Assembly (NCBI RefSeq): GCF_900177665.1
Contig: NZ_FXAW01000006.1
Coordinates: 248,001 to 312,000, forward strand
Direction of reading: 5' to 3'
Origin: Marivirga sericea
GTDB taxonomy: Bacteria; Bacteroidota; Bacteroidia; Cytophagales; Cyclobacteriaceae
DNA length: 64,000 nt
The stretch's first letter is position 1. Each line of letters begins with the position of its first letter. Below the pieces are notes generated by a model. It saw nothing but the letters and a program-made list of their open reading frames with translations. It was not told the origin of the DNA and made no database searches. The position numbers were made by a program, and so were the translations under genes. Positions 17,189-28,273 of this stretch are shown in pieces.

Positions 17189-18142
17189 TCAGAATGGTAG
17201 TTTCTTTAAGTCAATATTTCCCCCACATAAAATTACACCCACTTTCTTGCCCTTAAATTGATCTTTAATCTTAATCATAGAGGCAAAAGGAACCGCTCCT
17301 GAAGGCTCTACCACCAATTTTAGGTAGTTGAAGATTAACCGCATAGCCTCAATGATTTCTTCATCACTTACGGTAATAATATCTTTTACATATTGCTGGA
17401 TGATTGGAAAATTCCTCTCGCCCACAGAGGTCCTTAACCCATCTGCAATAGTGTCCGGGTGTTCCATAGGAATTATCTTTCCTGCCTTCCAAGACCGATA
17501 TGCATCATCTGCCCCTGCAGGTTCAGCACCAATAACTGGCGTTTTATTCCCAAAATACTGAGACGACAGTAGTGTTCCAGCCATTAAGCCTCCTCCGCCA
17601 ATTGGGGCAAAAAGAGCTTTCAAATGGTCGGTATCTTCCAGCATTTCCTTGGCGCAGGTCGCTTGCCCAGCTATGACATCATAATTATCATAAGGATGGA
17701 TAAAGCTTGCGCCAGTTTTCTCCACCACTTCATTAAGCATTTCTTCTCTTGCGTTTAAATTTGATTCGCAATAAATAACCTCTGCACCGTACCTTCTTAC
17801 GGCTTCCACTTTTACTTCAGGAGCATTATGAGGCATCACTATATATGCAGGAATCTTTGCCAACTTTGCTGTTAAAGCTACCGCTTGGGCATGATTACCA
17901 GAAGAGTGCGTAGCAACCCCCTTTTTCAATTGTGCTTTAGTCAAAGAAAGAATTGCGTTTGATGCTCCCCGCATCTTAAAAGCTCCTACTTTTTGCAAAT
18001 TCTCACATTTAAAATATACATGCACGCCTAAAATCTCATTCAGTTGGTTGGATGTAAATACGGGAGTTCTGTGCACATAATTATGTATCCTTTTTTCCGC
18101 AGAAAGTATATCATCTTTTTTGGGTATTTCTTGAAGGAGCAT
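17189..18142 (-). CDS. Threonine/serine dehydratase, catabolic (PLP-dependent)
   Basis: A 317-residue fold-type II PLP enzyme deaminating L-threonine to 2-oxobutyrate, and possibly L-serine to pyruvate. The PLP lysine is K56 in GAFKMRGASNA. The substrate loop is SSGNHAQAVAL (near 80-90), the phosphate-binding glycine loop IGGGGLMAG is near 181-189, and the C-terminal ILCGGNIDL is typical. It lacks the ACT-like regulatory domain of biosynthetic IlvA, so it matches TdcB-type or serine-racemase-like enzymes. It is monocistronic and divergent from the lipase-like gene. Confidence 0.88.
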   Translation of the reverse strand: MLLQEIPKKDDILSAEKRIHNYVHRTPVFTSNQLNEILGVHVYFKCENLQKVGAFKMRGASNAILSLTKAQLKKGVATHSSGNHAQAVALTAKLAKIPAYIVMPHNAPEVKVEAVRRYGAEVIYCESNLNAREEMLNEVVEKTGASFIHPYDNYDVIAGQATCAKEMLEDTDHLKALFAPIGGGGLMAGTLLSSQYFGNKTPVIGAEPAGADDAYRSWKAGKIIPMEHPDTIADGLRTSVGERNFPIIQQYVKDIITVSDEEIIEAMRLIFNYLKLVVEPSGAVPFASMIKIKDQFKGKKVGVILCGGNIDLKKLPF

Positions 18143-18230
18143 AAGGTTTAGTTAGTTTTATTTTAATATATTGCTTCACAATTTTTGCTGATATAAATCA
18201 TGCATCTCAAATAAACAACAATATCTACAT

Positions 18231-19481
18231 ATGCAATCTAATAAGATTCTTCGATTATTTTTCTTCCTTTTGCTACCAGTTTTCTTTTTTGCTTGTAATA
18301 ATTCGGAAGATGAATTAGAAAACGAATTTGATTTTCAACATGTGGTAAGCTATCAATTTTTGGATTCTATTTCTACTGATGATATTGCAGCACGCTTTGG
18401 AGGGAACAATTTAGTTTCTGGTTTTGTAAATTTTGACATTACCGCTCACAAAATCACCTATATGACTGAAAACTTTGATGGTACAGAAGTAGAAGCCTCT
18501 GGGTTAGTATTAATTCCACTAGTTAGAGGATCTGCTAAATTAACTAGTTTTCAACACAGCACTTTGGCAAAAGATCCAAACCCTGCAATAGACCAAGAAA
18601 ACAGAGCACCGTCTTATCTACCTGAAAATAATGCTGAAATCCATTTATCTGCTGCGCTTTTTGCGTCAAATGGATATATGATTTCTGCTCCTGACTATAT
18701 TGGATATGGAAGTACTGGCGATATGTTTCACCCATATGAACATGCCCAAACAACAGCTACTACCAGCTACGATATGTTAGTAGCGGCTAGAGAATATGCA
18801 GAGTCTTTGGGAGTTAATATGAGAACAGAAGGTGAAACTGAGGTAGAAGAGTTGCATTTACTAGGTTACTCTCAAGGAGGAAATTCGACAATGGCATTAC
18901 ATAAATACATCCAGGAAAACCACACCGAAGAATTCAACATAGTACGTAGCGCAATGGGAGCTGGTGCATACCACAAAACAGCTGTGGGAGATTATATCTT
19001 TAATTTTGAAGGTGAATTAGGCTTCTCAATCAGTTTATACCTCTGGGTGATGCATACTTATGACAGAGTATATTCACAAAAAGGCTTAGGTTATTATTTA
19101 AAGGAACCTTACGCCACTGAAGTAAGTGAAAATGGATACTATGCCATCTCTAACACTAATCCTCAAGAAATTTTTACAGATCAATTTATTGCAGAAGTAA
19201 ATGATCCTAATAGCGAATTTAGTGCTGCTTTAGCAGATAATAATGTGCACGACTGGAGAGCGGAAGCTCCAATCAAACTTTATCATAGTAGAGAAGATGG
19301 CTTAGTGCCCTACTTCAATTCAGTCGATGCTTTTGAAAACTTAACAGCAAACGGAAGTGAAGAGGTTCTATTTGAAACTTACGAATTCGGAAGTGATGTT
19401 CCAGTTGAAGATATACATGGTGCTGGTGGAGGTAGGTTCTTCTCAGATGTGATATCAAGATACTTTGCTTCGGGAATTTAA
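18231..19481 (+). CDS. Alpha/beta-hydrolase lipoprotein (secretory lipase-like)
   Basis: A 416-residue lipoprotein: a hydrophobic leader ends in VFFFAC with the lipidation Cys at 22. The hydrolase nucleophile elbow is LLGYSQGGNS (Ser near 212). A plausible acid Asp is in HSREDGLVPYF and a plausible His in VEDIHGAGG near the end. The upstream APDYIGYGST segment is typical of bacterial and fungal secretory lipases. It probably sits in the outer membrane or faces the periplasm and cleaves esters or lipids; the substrate is unknown. It is followed after 36 bases by a receiver gene on the same strand. Confidence 0.8.
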   Translation: MQSNKILRLFFFLLLPVFFFACNNSEDELENEFDFQHVVSYQFLDSISTDDIAARFGGNNLVSGFVNFDITAHKITYMTENFDGTEVEASGLVLIPLVRGSAKLTSFQHSTLAKDPNPAIDQENRAPSYLPENNAEIHLSAALFASNGYMISAPDYIGYGSTGDMFHPYEHAQTTATTSYDMLVAAREYAESLGVNMRTEGETEVEELHLLGYSQGGNSTMALHKYIQENHTEEFNIVRSAMGAGAYHKTAVGDYIFNFEGELGFSISLYLWVMHTYDRVYSQKGLGYYLKEPYATEVSENGYYAISNTNPQEIFTDQFIAEVNDPNSEFSAALADNNVHDWRAEAPIKLYHSREDGLVPYFNSVDAFENLTANGSEEVLFETYEFGSDVPVEDIHGAGGGRFFSDVISRYFASGI

Positions 19482-19517
19482 CTTTTAGAAATATTACGTT
19501 TAACATAAATACCGTTT

Positions 19518-19919
19518 ATGTCATTACCTAAAGAAAATTTAGAGGTACTAATCGTAGATGATGATGATATGACTGTTTTCTTGCATGAAGTCCATGTAAA
19601 AGAAAACAACTTCCATCCTTCGCCAAAAAGCTTTTATAATGGTAGAGATGTTGTAGATTATTTGAATACCTATTTCAATATCGCTCAATCTTACTGTATT
19701 TTATTAGATATTAACATGCCAATTTTGGATGGCTGGGAAGTTATGGATGAAATTATAAAAAATGGCATGGACAAGAATGTCTTTGTTATAATCCTTACTT
19801 CATCTATCAATAAAGCGGATAGAATTAAAGCGGAAAAATACAATATGGTGATCGACTATGTAGAAAAGCCCTTAAGTTTAGAGCATCTCAATAAGATAAA
19901 AATTCCAAATAGAAATTAA
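19518..19919 (+). CDS. Single-domain response regulator (CheY-like)
   Basis: A 133-residue stand-alone receiver. The acidic pocket is D14-D17 (VDDDD), the phospho-acceptor is D64 in LLDINMPILDGWE, the switch Thr is T94 in ILTSS, and the conserved Lys is K117 in VEKPLS. No output domain is present, so it must act through a protein partner. It converges, 6 bases apart, on a minus-strand group encoding a heme lipoprotein, a HAMP-GAF-PAS sensor and YfiR, which makes a functional link possible but unproven. Confidence 0.9.
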   Translation: MSLPKENLEVLIVDDDDMTVFLHEVHVKENNFHPSPKSFYNGRDVVDYLNTYFNIAQSYCILLDINMPILDGWEVMDEIIKNGMDKNVFVIILTSSINKADRIKAEKYNMVIDYVEKPLSLEHLNKIKIPNRN

Positions 19920-19925
19920 AGGAAA

Positions 19926-20585
19926 CTATAATCCTTGGACAATCTCCTTTTTCAAAAACTTAAGGCTCCACATCCCTCTTAAGTCACCTACTTTATATCC
20001 TGTGGCCAAGTCTTGCGGATATTCCTCCTTCAAAATAGTCTTTATTTCGTCAGAAATTTGGCTTGGACTTCCATGGCAATTGAGGCAAAGCTCGGAAGGT
20101 ATTCGAATTGGTTTATTGTAAAGAATTGTATCCCCTGGACGAATGAATTGAACATTTGAACCGATTTCATCATCTTGTTCAACTGAATATTCATAAGCAT
20201 CGAGGACCTGCCGCTCTAGATCAGAGGGCGCGTTATTAGGGTTTCTGTATTTGCTACTTACCCTTTTTAGAAATACTTTGTACTCTTTAGCTAAACTATC
20301 AGTAAGCGGGTAAGCATTCATACTACAATATTCGGCTGCACCCTTATAGCCGTCTTCTGAAAACTTCTCTGAGGTCTTACCCATAAAAACCGAAGCCGCT
20401 ATTTGAGTAATAGAGTCTCCAAGTTTAGTAGTTTTGTTGATAATATCAGCCTCTGAAACTTTTTTAACTGCACGCTGCTGCTGCGTATCTTCTATTTGCT
20501 TAGGTCTTCTCTTTTCGGTCGAAAACCCACATGCCCAAACTACCATCATGACAATAGCAATCGATAATTTTGTGGAATGTGACAT
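19926..20585 (-). CDS. Tll0287-like (DUF3365) c-type heme lipoprotein
   Basis: A 219-residue lipoprotein with a leader ending VVWAC (lipidation Cys at 19). The body matches the Tll0287-like domain seen in periplasmic heme sensors. A single c-type heme site C167-L-N-C170-H171 lies near the C-terminus, and the GDLRGMWSL end is also typical. The ccm genes at about 50-54 kb would be needed to attach the heme. It is the last gene of a minus-strand group after the sensor protein (86-base gap), so it may sense a redox state or small ligand at the membrane. Confidence 0.82.
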   Translation of the reverse strand: MSHSTKLSIAIVMMVVWACGFSTEKRRPKQIEDTQQQRAVKKVSEADIINKTTKLGDSITQIAASVFMGKTSEKFSEDGYKGAAEYCSMNAYPLTDSLAKEYKVFLKRVSSKYRNPNNAPSDLERQVLDAYEYSVEQDDEIGSNVQFIRPGDTILYNKPIRIPSELCLNCHGSPSQISDEIKTILKEEYPQDLATGYKVGDLRGMWSLKFLKKEIVQGL

Positions 20586-20671
20586 AATATCGTGTATCCT
20601 TTATTATAAATTAGAGCGGCTTAAAATCACGCAAAGTTTTTTTGAACTGCTACTTTAGCTCACATCATATT

Positions 20672-22591
20672 TTAAATCATCTCTTCATTTGATACTACTG
20701 CTCCTATCAGAAGATATTTGCTTCCGCCAGAATCTTGACCACTCAATGGTCCAGAAGAAAATTGTACATTTACAGTTTCTTCTGATTTGTTTTTTAGCTT
20801 AATGACTCCTGACCAAGTTCTACCTGCTTCTAAGGAGGTCTTCATAGATTTCAGCGTATCTTTCGACTCCACAATTTTGGACAATTCTGACCCATTTAAA
20901 TCCGATGAGGAGTAGCCTAATTTATCAGAAGTAATATTATTGATGCTGTTGATGTAAAAAGAACCATCTAATTCTACCATCATATTAGTATAGTTGATGA
21001 TTTTCTCCTTGTCTTCGCGTTCACGCTGCGAGCGCTCCATTTCCTCTTGAGTAGCCTGAAGCTCTTCCATATTTTGGCGCATCTCCTCCTCTTGTGATCT
21101 CATCTGCTCAGTCATTTCTCGAGACTCTTCCAACAATTTCGAAGTCCTTTCATTAATTTTCACAGATGAAATAGTAGAGGCAATATTTTCAGCAATCTTT
21201 TCTACAAATTCCCTTTCATGCTCAGCGAAATCATTAAATGAAGCTAGCTCAATTATGCCATAAATTTCCTCATTGACTTTCAAGGGAACTATCAAAATAC
21301 TATTTGGATTTGCTTCACCTAAGCCGGAAGTAATCATTACATAGTCTTGTGGGACTTCTGTCATATAGATCGTTTCACTTTCCAACCATGCTTGACCAGT
21401 CAATCCTTCTCCCTCATATATTTTTTGCTCTAAGTACTTCTTCTTATCCCAAGCATAACAAGCCGTCAATTCTAGAAATGGATCGTCATCATCTTCCCTG
21501 TTAATAACAAAAATACCACCTTGATTAGACTTCGTATATTTTACCAAATTGGAAATAATGTCATCCGATAGTAATGAAATATTATCATTATTTTTTCTCA
21601 GAATATCTCCGAACATAGCTAGACCTTCAGTCGACCAATTTCTCTTTTTATCTTCCTCAGCGACCTTCTGTAAGTTGCCCCTCATATTGATCAAAGCATT
21701 TCCCAAAACATCTTCTTCACTTAATGGCTGATAATCAGAGTCATATTTTCCGTTACCAATATTTTCGGCAAAGTAAGATGTATCTTTTAGTCCATCCACC
21801 AACTGACCAACGGCCACAGCCATTTCACCAATCTCATCATTACCAAATTTCCTATCGTTATTTTCCGGTAAAATCCCTTTACCTAGTTTCACTATAATAT
21901 CCTTAATATAATTTACAGGCTTAGTTATAGAAGAAGCTAACCAAAATGCACCAATCAATCCTAAAACAACAAATACTACACCTAAAATAATAGATGTATT
22001 TCTTAAGCTGTTGGAAGATTCCAATACTTCCGCCTCGTATTGCTCAGATTCCTGCTGCTTTTCAACTAAAATATTATTCAAATGAGCAATAACCGTATCT
22101 GTTCTTGGAATTACTTCTCTTTCGATAGATTCCGAAGCCATGAACTTTACAATAGGATCCTCATAATCTTCAAATGTCACTAGACTACCCATTATTTCTT
22201 TTTGCACTTCCATCAGATTTTCGAATTCAGTAAAAACCGTATCCATCTCTAATTTCTGCTCTTCATCGTCCCAGTTTTCCTTCAAGGCCGAAATTTCTTC
22301 TTTCATCGCAGGATACTCCTCCTCGTGGATAGCTTTCAGACTTTCTTTGTCCGTTTCATTGCTTTGGAGATATACCCAATTCGTCACCAACATTTTAGAA
22401 CGAATGATCAAAAGATTAAAATCTTTTATCCCTGTTAAAGAAGGCTTTATTACATTGGAGTTGGTTTCAGTTAAATTACTGTTTTGAGAAACAGTAAAAA
22501 TAGTGATGCCCGCATACACTATGAAAATCAAAATAAGGGTGATAAACCCGCCTAGTATTTTATTACCAATCGTAAATCGAAAGTTTTTCAT
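20672..22591 (-). CDS. Membrane sensor with 4-helix-bundle, HAMP, GAF, coiled-coil and PAS regions
   Basis: A 639-residue signalling protein. TM1 lies near residues 12-32, a periplasmic helical-bundle domain near 33-195, and TM2 near 198-218. A HAMP region (SSITKPVNYIKDI) runs near 218-290 and a GAF domain near 325-460 (EGLTGQAWLESETIY). A Glu/Gln/Met-rich coiled coil (about 475-525) and a final PAS domain (about 530-632) with DGSFYINSINNI and LGYSSSDLNGSEL follow. There is no histidine kinase, GGDEF or methyl-accepting signalling domain, so the output is unclear despite superficial similarity to chemotaxis receptors. It lies between yfiR-like and heme lipoprotein genes on the same strand. 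Confidence 0.82.
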   Translation of the reverse strand: MKNFRFTIGNKILGGFITLILIFIVYAGITIFTVSQNSNLTETNSNVIKPSLTGIKDFNLLIIRSKMLVTNWVYLQSNETDKESLKAIHEEEYPAMKEEISALKENWDDEEQKLEMDTVFTEFENLMEVQKEIMGSLVTFEDYEDPIVKFMASESIEREVIPRTDTVIAHLNNILVEKQQESEQYEAEVLESSNSLRNTSIILGVVFVVLGLIGAFWLASSITKPVNYIKDIIVKLGKGILPENNDRKFGNDEIGEMAVAVGQLVDGLKDTSYFAENIGNGKYDSDYQPLSEEDVLGNALINMRGNLQKVAEEDKKRNWSTEGLAMFGDILRKNNDNISLLSDDIISNLVKYTKSNQGGIFVINREDDDDPFLELTACYAWDKKKYLEQKIYEGEGLTGQAWLESETIYMTEVPQDYVMITSGLGEANPNSILIVPLKVNEEIYGIIELASFNDFAEHEREFVEKIAENIASTISSVKINERTSKLLEESREMTEQMRSQEEEMRQNMEELQATQEEMERSQREREDKEKIINYTNMMVELDGSFYINSINNITSDKLGYSSSDLNGSELSKIVESKDTLKSMKTSLEAGRTWSGVIKLKNKSEETVNVQFSSGPLSGQDSGGSKYLLIGAVVSNEEMI

Positions 22592-22689
22592 CTTTTGGCC
22601 TTTAAAAAATTTTTCTTTTTTAAACTTAATGAAATTTATTGAATTATAAATTTAATCCAATAAATCTGCATCTTCTATAATGTACTATA

Positions 22690-23208
22690 TTAATTTATTT
22701 CTTCTCCAAAACGAGTGAGCTCCTGAGACATCTTCAAGCCTGAGCTTTCCAATGTTTTGGTGTTTACTTCAAATCGTAATTTACCACCAACATCTTTAAA
22801 ATTGATCATTGACCCATTTCTTGCCATCCCGGCAGATTCAGTTACTAGCAAGCAAGGTTGATTACTTACGGCATTTTTCAATCCGCCAAATTTTTGATTT
22901 TGGTCCGAAGGCACAAATAAAATATGATAAAAATCTCCTTTTTTAACATTATCCAATTGAACTACCTTGATATTCCTATCCCCAACTTTCTTAATTTCAG
23001 CCATCTCTTCCAACAACGGGATAATCTCAGAACCACCTACTACTGCTATAACAAAATCACCCGTTTTCCTTTCTTCAGGCCATTCAATATATTTCGTAAA
23101 ACTATAGAAAAACACTTTGTGAAATCTGTAATTTTTTTCCTGTGCCACGCTGTCTTTTGCAATGAAAATAAAAACAAAAAAAAGGGCAACAATTTTCAAG
23201 TGACGCAT
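22690..23208 (-). CDS. YfiR family periplasmic protein (DUF4154)
   Basis: A 172-residue secreted protein with signal peptide 1-22 (ending DSVAQ). The YfiR pattern is clear: FHKVFFYSFTKYIEWPEE near residues 29-46, FVIAVVGGSEI, a central HILFVPSDQ, and the C-terminal INFKDVGGKLRFEVN with LKMSQELTRFGEEI. In Pseudomonas, YfiR is a periplasmic, redox-responsive repressor of the diguanylate cyclase YfiN. Here it is followed, 98 bases on, by a HAMP-GAF-PAS membrane sensor without a GGDEF domain, so it may regulate that protein instead. Confidence 0.85.
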   Translation of the reverse strand: MRHLKIVALFFVFIFIAKDSVAQEKNYRFHKVFFYSFTKYIEWPEERKTGDFVIAVVGGSEIIPLLEEMAEIKKVGDRNIKVVQLDNVKKGDFYHILFVPSDQNQKFGGLKNAVSNQPCLLVTESAGMARNGSMINFKDVGGKLRFEVNTKTLESSGLKMSQELTRFGEEIN

Positions 23209-23434
23209 CTGTAAATAAATTTCCTTATGTCTTAGTATTTAATGAAAGTTATAGTTACAAAAGTAAGTTAACTCCCTGCTATTTTATTATAAAGTGAAAA
23301 AGTAGTCATTTTTCACTGAAAAAAGAAGTATTAATCGCTGAACCCCATTGAAAAATCTTTGAATTAACAACACATCTACTATCAAACATTAAATATCATC
23401 AATTTTGCGCTTTAATCTATTCATTAATATTTAG

Positions 23435-23442
23435 TAGTTTTG
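23435..23442 (+). promoter_or_regulatory. Candidate prfA promoter box
   Basis: TAGTTTTG matches TAnnTTTG and lies 21 bases upstream of the prfA ATG, in the 255-base divergent spacer with the YfiR gene. A TTTG 27 bases further upstream is spaced a little too far for a standard -33. Confidence 0.4.
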
Positions 23443-23463
23443 CATCTACAAACAGATTCCTAG

Positions 23464-24534
23464 ATGTTAGACAGATTAGAACGTATGAAAGAGCGCTTTC
23501 AGGAAGTGGGCCAATTAATGGTTCAACCTGATGCTATGGCGGACATGAAAAAGTTTACTGAGCTCAGTAAAGAATATGCTGATTTAGAAAAAGTGGTGGA
23601 AGTATATGATGCTTTCACTAAAACGCTGGACGATATTCAACAAGCCAAAAACATCTTGGAAAATGAAAAAGAGCCCGAATTTAGGGAAATGGCCAAGATA
23701 GAATGGGAAGAATTAAAACCAGAAAAAGAGCGATTAGAAGACGAATTGAAAAAAATGCTCATTCCAAAAGATCCCAATGATTCTAAAAATGCTGTCTTAG
23801 AAATTCGCGCCGGAACTGGAGGGGATGAAGCGGCAATCTTTGCGGGCGATCTCTTTAAAATGTATCAGCGATACTGCGATAAAAATGGCTTAAACTTAAC
23901 GGTCTTGGATTTGACTTTTGGAACTGCTGGTGGTTATAAAGAAATCATCAGCACCGTGACCGGCAAAAATGCTTACGGAACTCTTAAATATGAGTCTGGT
24001 GTACACAGGGTCCAGAGAGTTCCAGCTACTGAAACGCAAGGAAGGGTTCATACGTCAGCGGCAACCGTTGCAGTTTTACCTGAAATTGATGATGTGGAAG
24101 TAGAAATTGATATGAATGATGTTAGAAAAGACACCTATTGTTCATCTGGACCTGGTGGTCAGTCAGTGAATACAACCTACTCTGCTGTGCGTTTGACCCA
24201 CGAACCTACTGGTTTGGTGGTGACCTGTCAAGATCAGAAATCTCAGCTTAAAAACTTTGATAAAGCACTAAGAGTATTACGTTCTCGTTTATATGAAATA
24301 GAATTAGCGAAACAAAATGAGGAGGTGGGTGCCCAAAGGAGAAGCATAGTTCGTAGTGGAGACAGATCTGATAAAATCAGGACTTATAACTACCCGCAAG
24401 GAAGAGTAACTGATCATAGAATAAACTATACAGTTCATAATTTACCGAATATCATGAATGGTGAAATTGAAGACCTTATCGAAAATTTACAAATTGCCGA
24501 AAATGCCAGCAAATTGGATGAAACAGCTGATTAG
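23464..24534 (+). CDS. prfA: Peptide chain release factor 1
   Basis: A 356-residue class I release factor recognising UAA and UAG. The catalytic GGQ is in SSGPGGQSVNTTYSAV near residue 230. The stop-codon-reading PAT tripeptide is in RVPATETQGRVHTSAA, which distinguishes RF1 from RF2 (SPF). Length is normal. Its last 17 bases overlap the start of the downstream lipoprotein gene. Confidence 0.96.
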   Translation: MLDRLERMKERFQEVGQLMVQPDAMADMKKFTELSKEYADLEKVVEVYDAFTKTLDDIQQAKNILENEKEPEFREMAKIEWEELKPEKERLEDELKKMLIPKDPNDSKNAVLEIRAGTGGDEAAIFAGDLFKMYQRYCDKNGLNLTVLDLTFGTAGGYKEIISTVTGKNAYGTLKYESGVHRVQRVPATETQGRVHTSAATVAVLPEIDDVEVEIDMNDVRKDTYCSSGPGGQSVNTTYSAVRLTHEPTGLVVTCQDQKSQLKNFDKALRVLRSRLYEIELAKQNEEVGAQRRSIVRSGDRSDKIRTYNYPQGRVTDHRINYTVHNLPNIMNGEIEDLIENLQIAENASKLDETAD

Positions 24535-25897
24535 GTTATTCATTGCAACTTTTTTGGGTTTATTATTCTTCAGCTTTGCTTCGTGCTCTTATGAACCGGA
24601 GCCAATTTCTGAACCAACAAACCTTGTTTTTTCCACTGATACACTTCAATTCGACACTTTGTTCTCTGAAAGGCTGAGTATTACAAAGCGTTTAAAAATT
24701 AAAAACCCTAGCGGCAATGCGGTAAATATTTCATCAATTGGATTGAGAAATCAAAGCCAAGCTTTCCAGTTAACCTTAAACGGCAGAACTCAAGCGACTT
24801 TCTCGGATCAATTACTTCTAGCAGAAGATAGTTTGCTTTTGTTAGTGTCCGCCAACATCGATCAAGGGGATAAAAATAATCCATTTGTCGTTAGAGATTA
24901 CTTGGAAGTTATCAATCAAAGTAACTCTCAATCCGTTGTGTTTGAAGCCTGGGGTCAAAATGCTAATTATGTTTCGGATTCAATCCTAGCGTGCAACACA
25001 CGCTGGAATTCGGATAAACCTTATGTCTTATCAGGCAGCATTCAAGTAGATTCTTCTTGCGTTTTAAGCATTGAACCAGGGACTAGAATATACAGCGCCA
25101 CGGAAACTTTTTTAATTATTAATGGCAGCTTACAGGCAGAGGGAAATCTTGAAAACCCCATAATATTCACAAATGACCGGCTAGATGAGCCTTTTGCCAG
25201 TTCACCCGGCCAATGGGGTGGCATCGTGTTTTTAGAAAATAGCAAAGACAATTACCTAAAACATGTGACAATCAAGAATGCTCTTTTCGGACTAAACCTC
25301 AACATATTTAATCCGGATAATGAAGCAGACTTGTCATTAGAAAACTGTTTTGTCGGGAACATGGCTATTTCTTCAGTGATTTCTCTGAATAGTGATTTTT
25401 CAGCAGTAAATTCTGTTTTTTACAATACTGCTTCTGGCACTGTATCTCATACTGGAGGGGGAAGTGCCCGATATTCGCACTGCACAATTGCAAACTATTT
25501 TAATACTACTCGCGAAAATCCAGCCGCTTTCTTTTCTGATTTAGCTGTGGATAATAATGAAAACGAAGTTCTGGCTCCGATGGATGTTCAATTATTAAAC
25601 ACTATTATTTATGGCAGAATTACTGATGAAATCCAATTTTTTGAGCAGACCCAGGGCAATCTTAGCTTGTCATTTTCACACAATTTATTTAAGAGCAGCA
25701 TTGAAATTCTAAGTGAAAATAACTCTATCAGAAATCAAGATCCGCTATTTGAAGCCACTGGAAATGATGATTTTAACTTAACGCAAGATTCTCCAGCAAT
25801 TGATGCCGGAATACAAACTGAGATTTCTAAGGACATAAGAGAAAAAAGTAGAGAACAATCACCTGATATTGGAGCCTATGAATTCATCGAAGAATAA
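24518..25897 (+). CDS. Parallel beta-helix lipoprotein
   Basis: A 459-residue lipoprotein. The preferred start MKQLIRLFIA (24518), inside the prfA end, gives a clean lipoprotein signal ending SFASC; a longer frame from 24458 would bury the signal. The middle shows the right-handed beta-helix style: repeated short strands such as SGSIQVDSSCVLSIEPGT, NGSLQAEGNLENPIIFTND and NYLKHVTIKNALFGLNL. The C-terminus (SPAIDAGIQTEIS ... PDIGAYEF) is the choice-of-anchor-like ending common after such helices. These folds often bind or cleave polysaccharides, but no lyase catalytic residues are recognisable, so the function is open. Confidence 0.75.
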   Translation: MKQLIRLFIATFLGLLFFSFASCSYEPEPISEPTNLVFSTDTLQFDTLFSERLSITKRLKIKNPSGNAVNISSIGLRNQSQAFQLTLNGRTQATFSDQLLLAEDSLLLLVSANIDQGDKNNPFVVRDYLEVINQSNSQSVVFEAWGQNANYVSDSILACNTRWNSDKPYVLSGSIQVDSSCVLSIEPGTRIYSATETFLIINGSLQAEGNLENPIIFTNDRLDEPFASSPGQWGGIVFLENSKDNYLKHVTIKNALFGLNLNIFNPDNEADLSLENCFVGNMAISSVISLNSDFSAVNSVFYNTASGTVSHTGGGSARYSHCTIANYFNTTRENPAAFFSDLAVDNNENEVLAPMDVQLLNTIIYGRITDEIQFFEQTQGNLSLSFSHNLFKSSIEILSENNSIRNQDPLFEATGNDDFNLTQDSPAIDAGIQTEISKDIREKSREQSPDIGAYEFIEE

Positions 25898-25988
25898 TTC
25901 TTCGTTATTCAGTTTATCTGTGTAAACAAGCATAAAAGGGCCAACACACGTTTACCAAAGTATTCTATCCAAAGCACTTGAACAAAAT

Positions 25989-28151
<2,163 letters not shown>

Positions 28152-28180
28152 TTAGTAAATGTTCATTTGCAAAACAGGTA

Positions 28181-28201
28181 TTAGTGTCCTTTTTACACTA
28201 A
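28181..28201. promoter_or_regulatory. Inverted repeat upstream of GH97 gene
   Basis: TTAGTGT (28181-28187) and ACACTAA (28195-28201) form a 7-bp dyad with a 7-base spacer, 42 bases upstream of the GH97 start. Size and place suit an operator, but no regulator gene is adjacent. Confidence 0.35.
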
Positions 28202-28273
28202 GTTGTAGCATAAATCTTTACTGGCCTAGAATAGCTTTTCTATGAAGGTATGAGATATAATATTATGCCACTC

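Noticed and set aside
20672-22591. Methyl-accepting chemotaxis receptor
   Set aside because: The membrane and HAMP regions resemble one, but the conserved signalling hairpin is missing; GAF, coiled coil and PAS follow instead.
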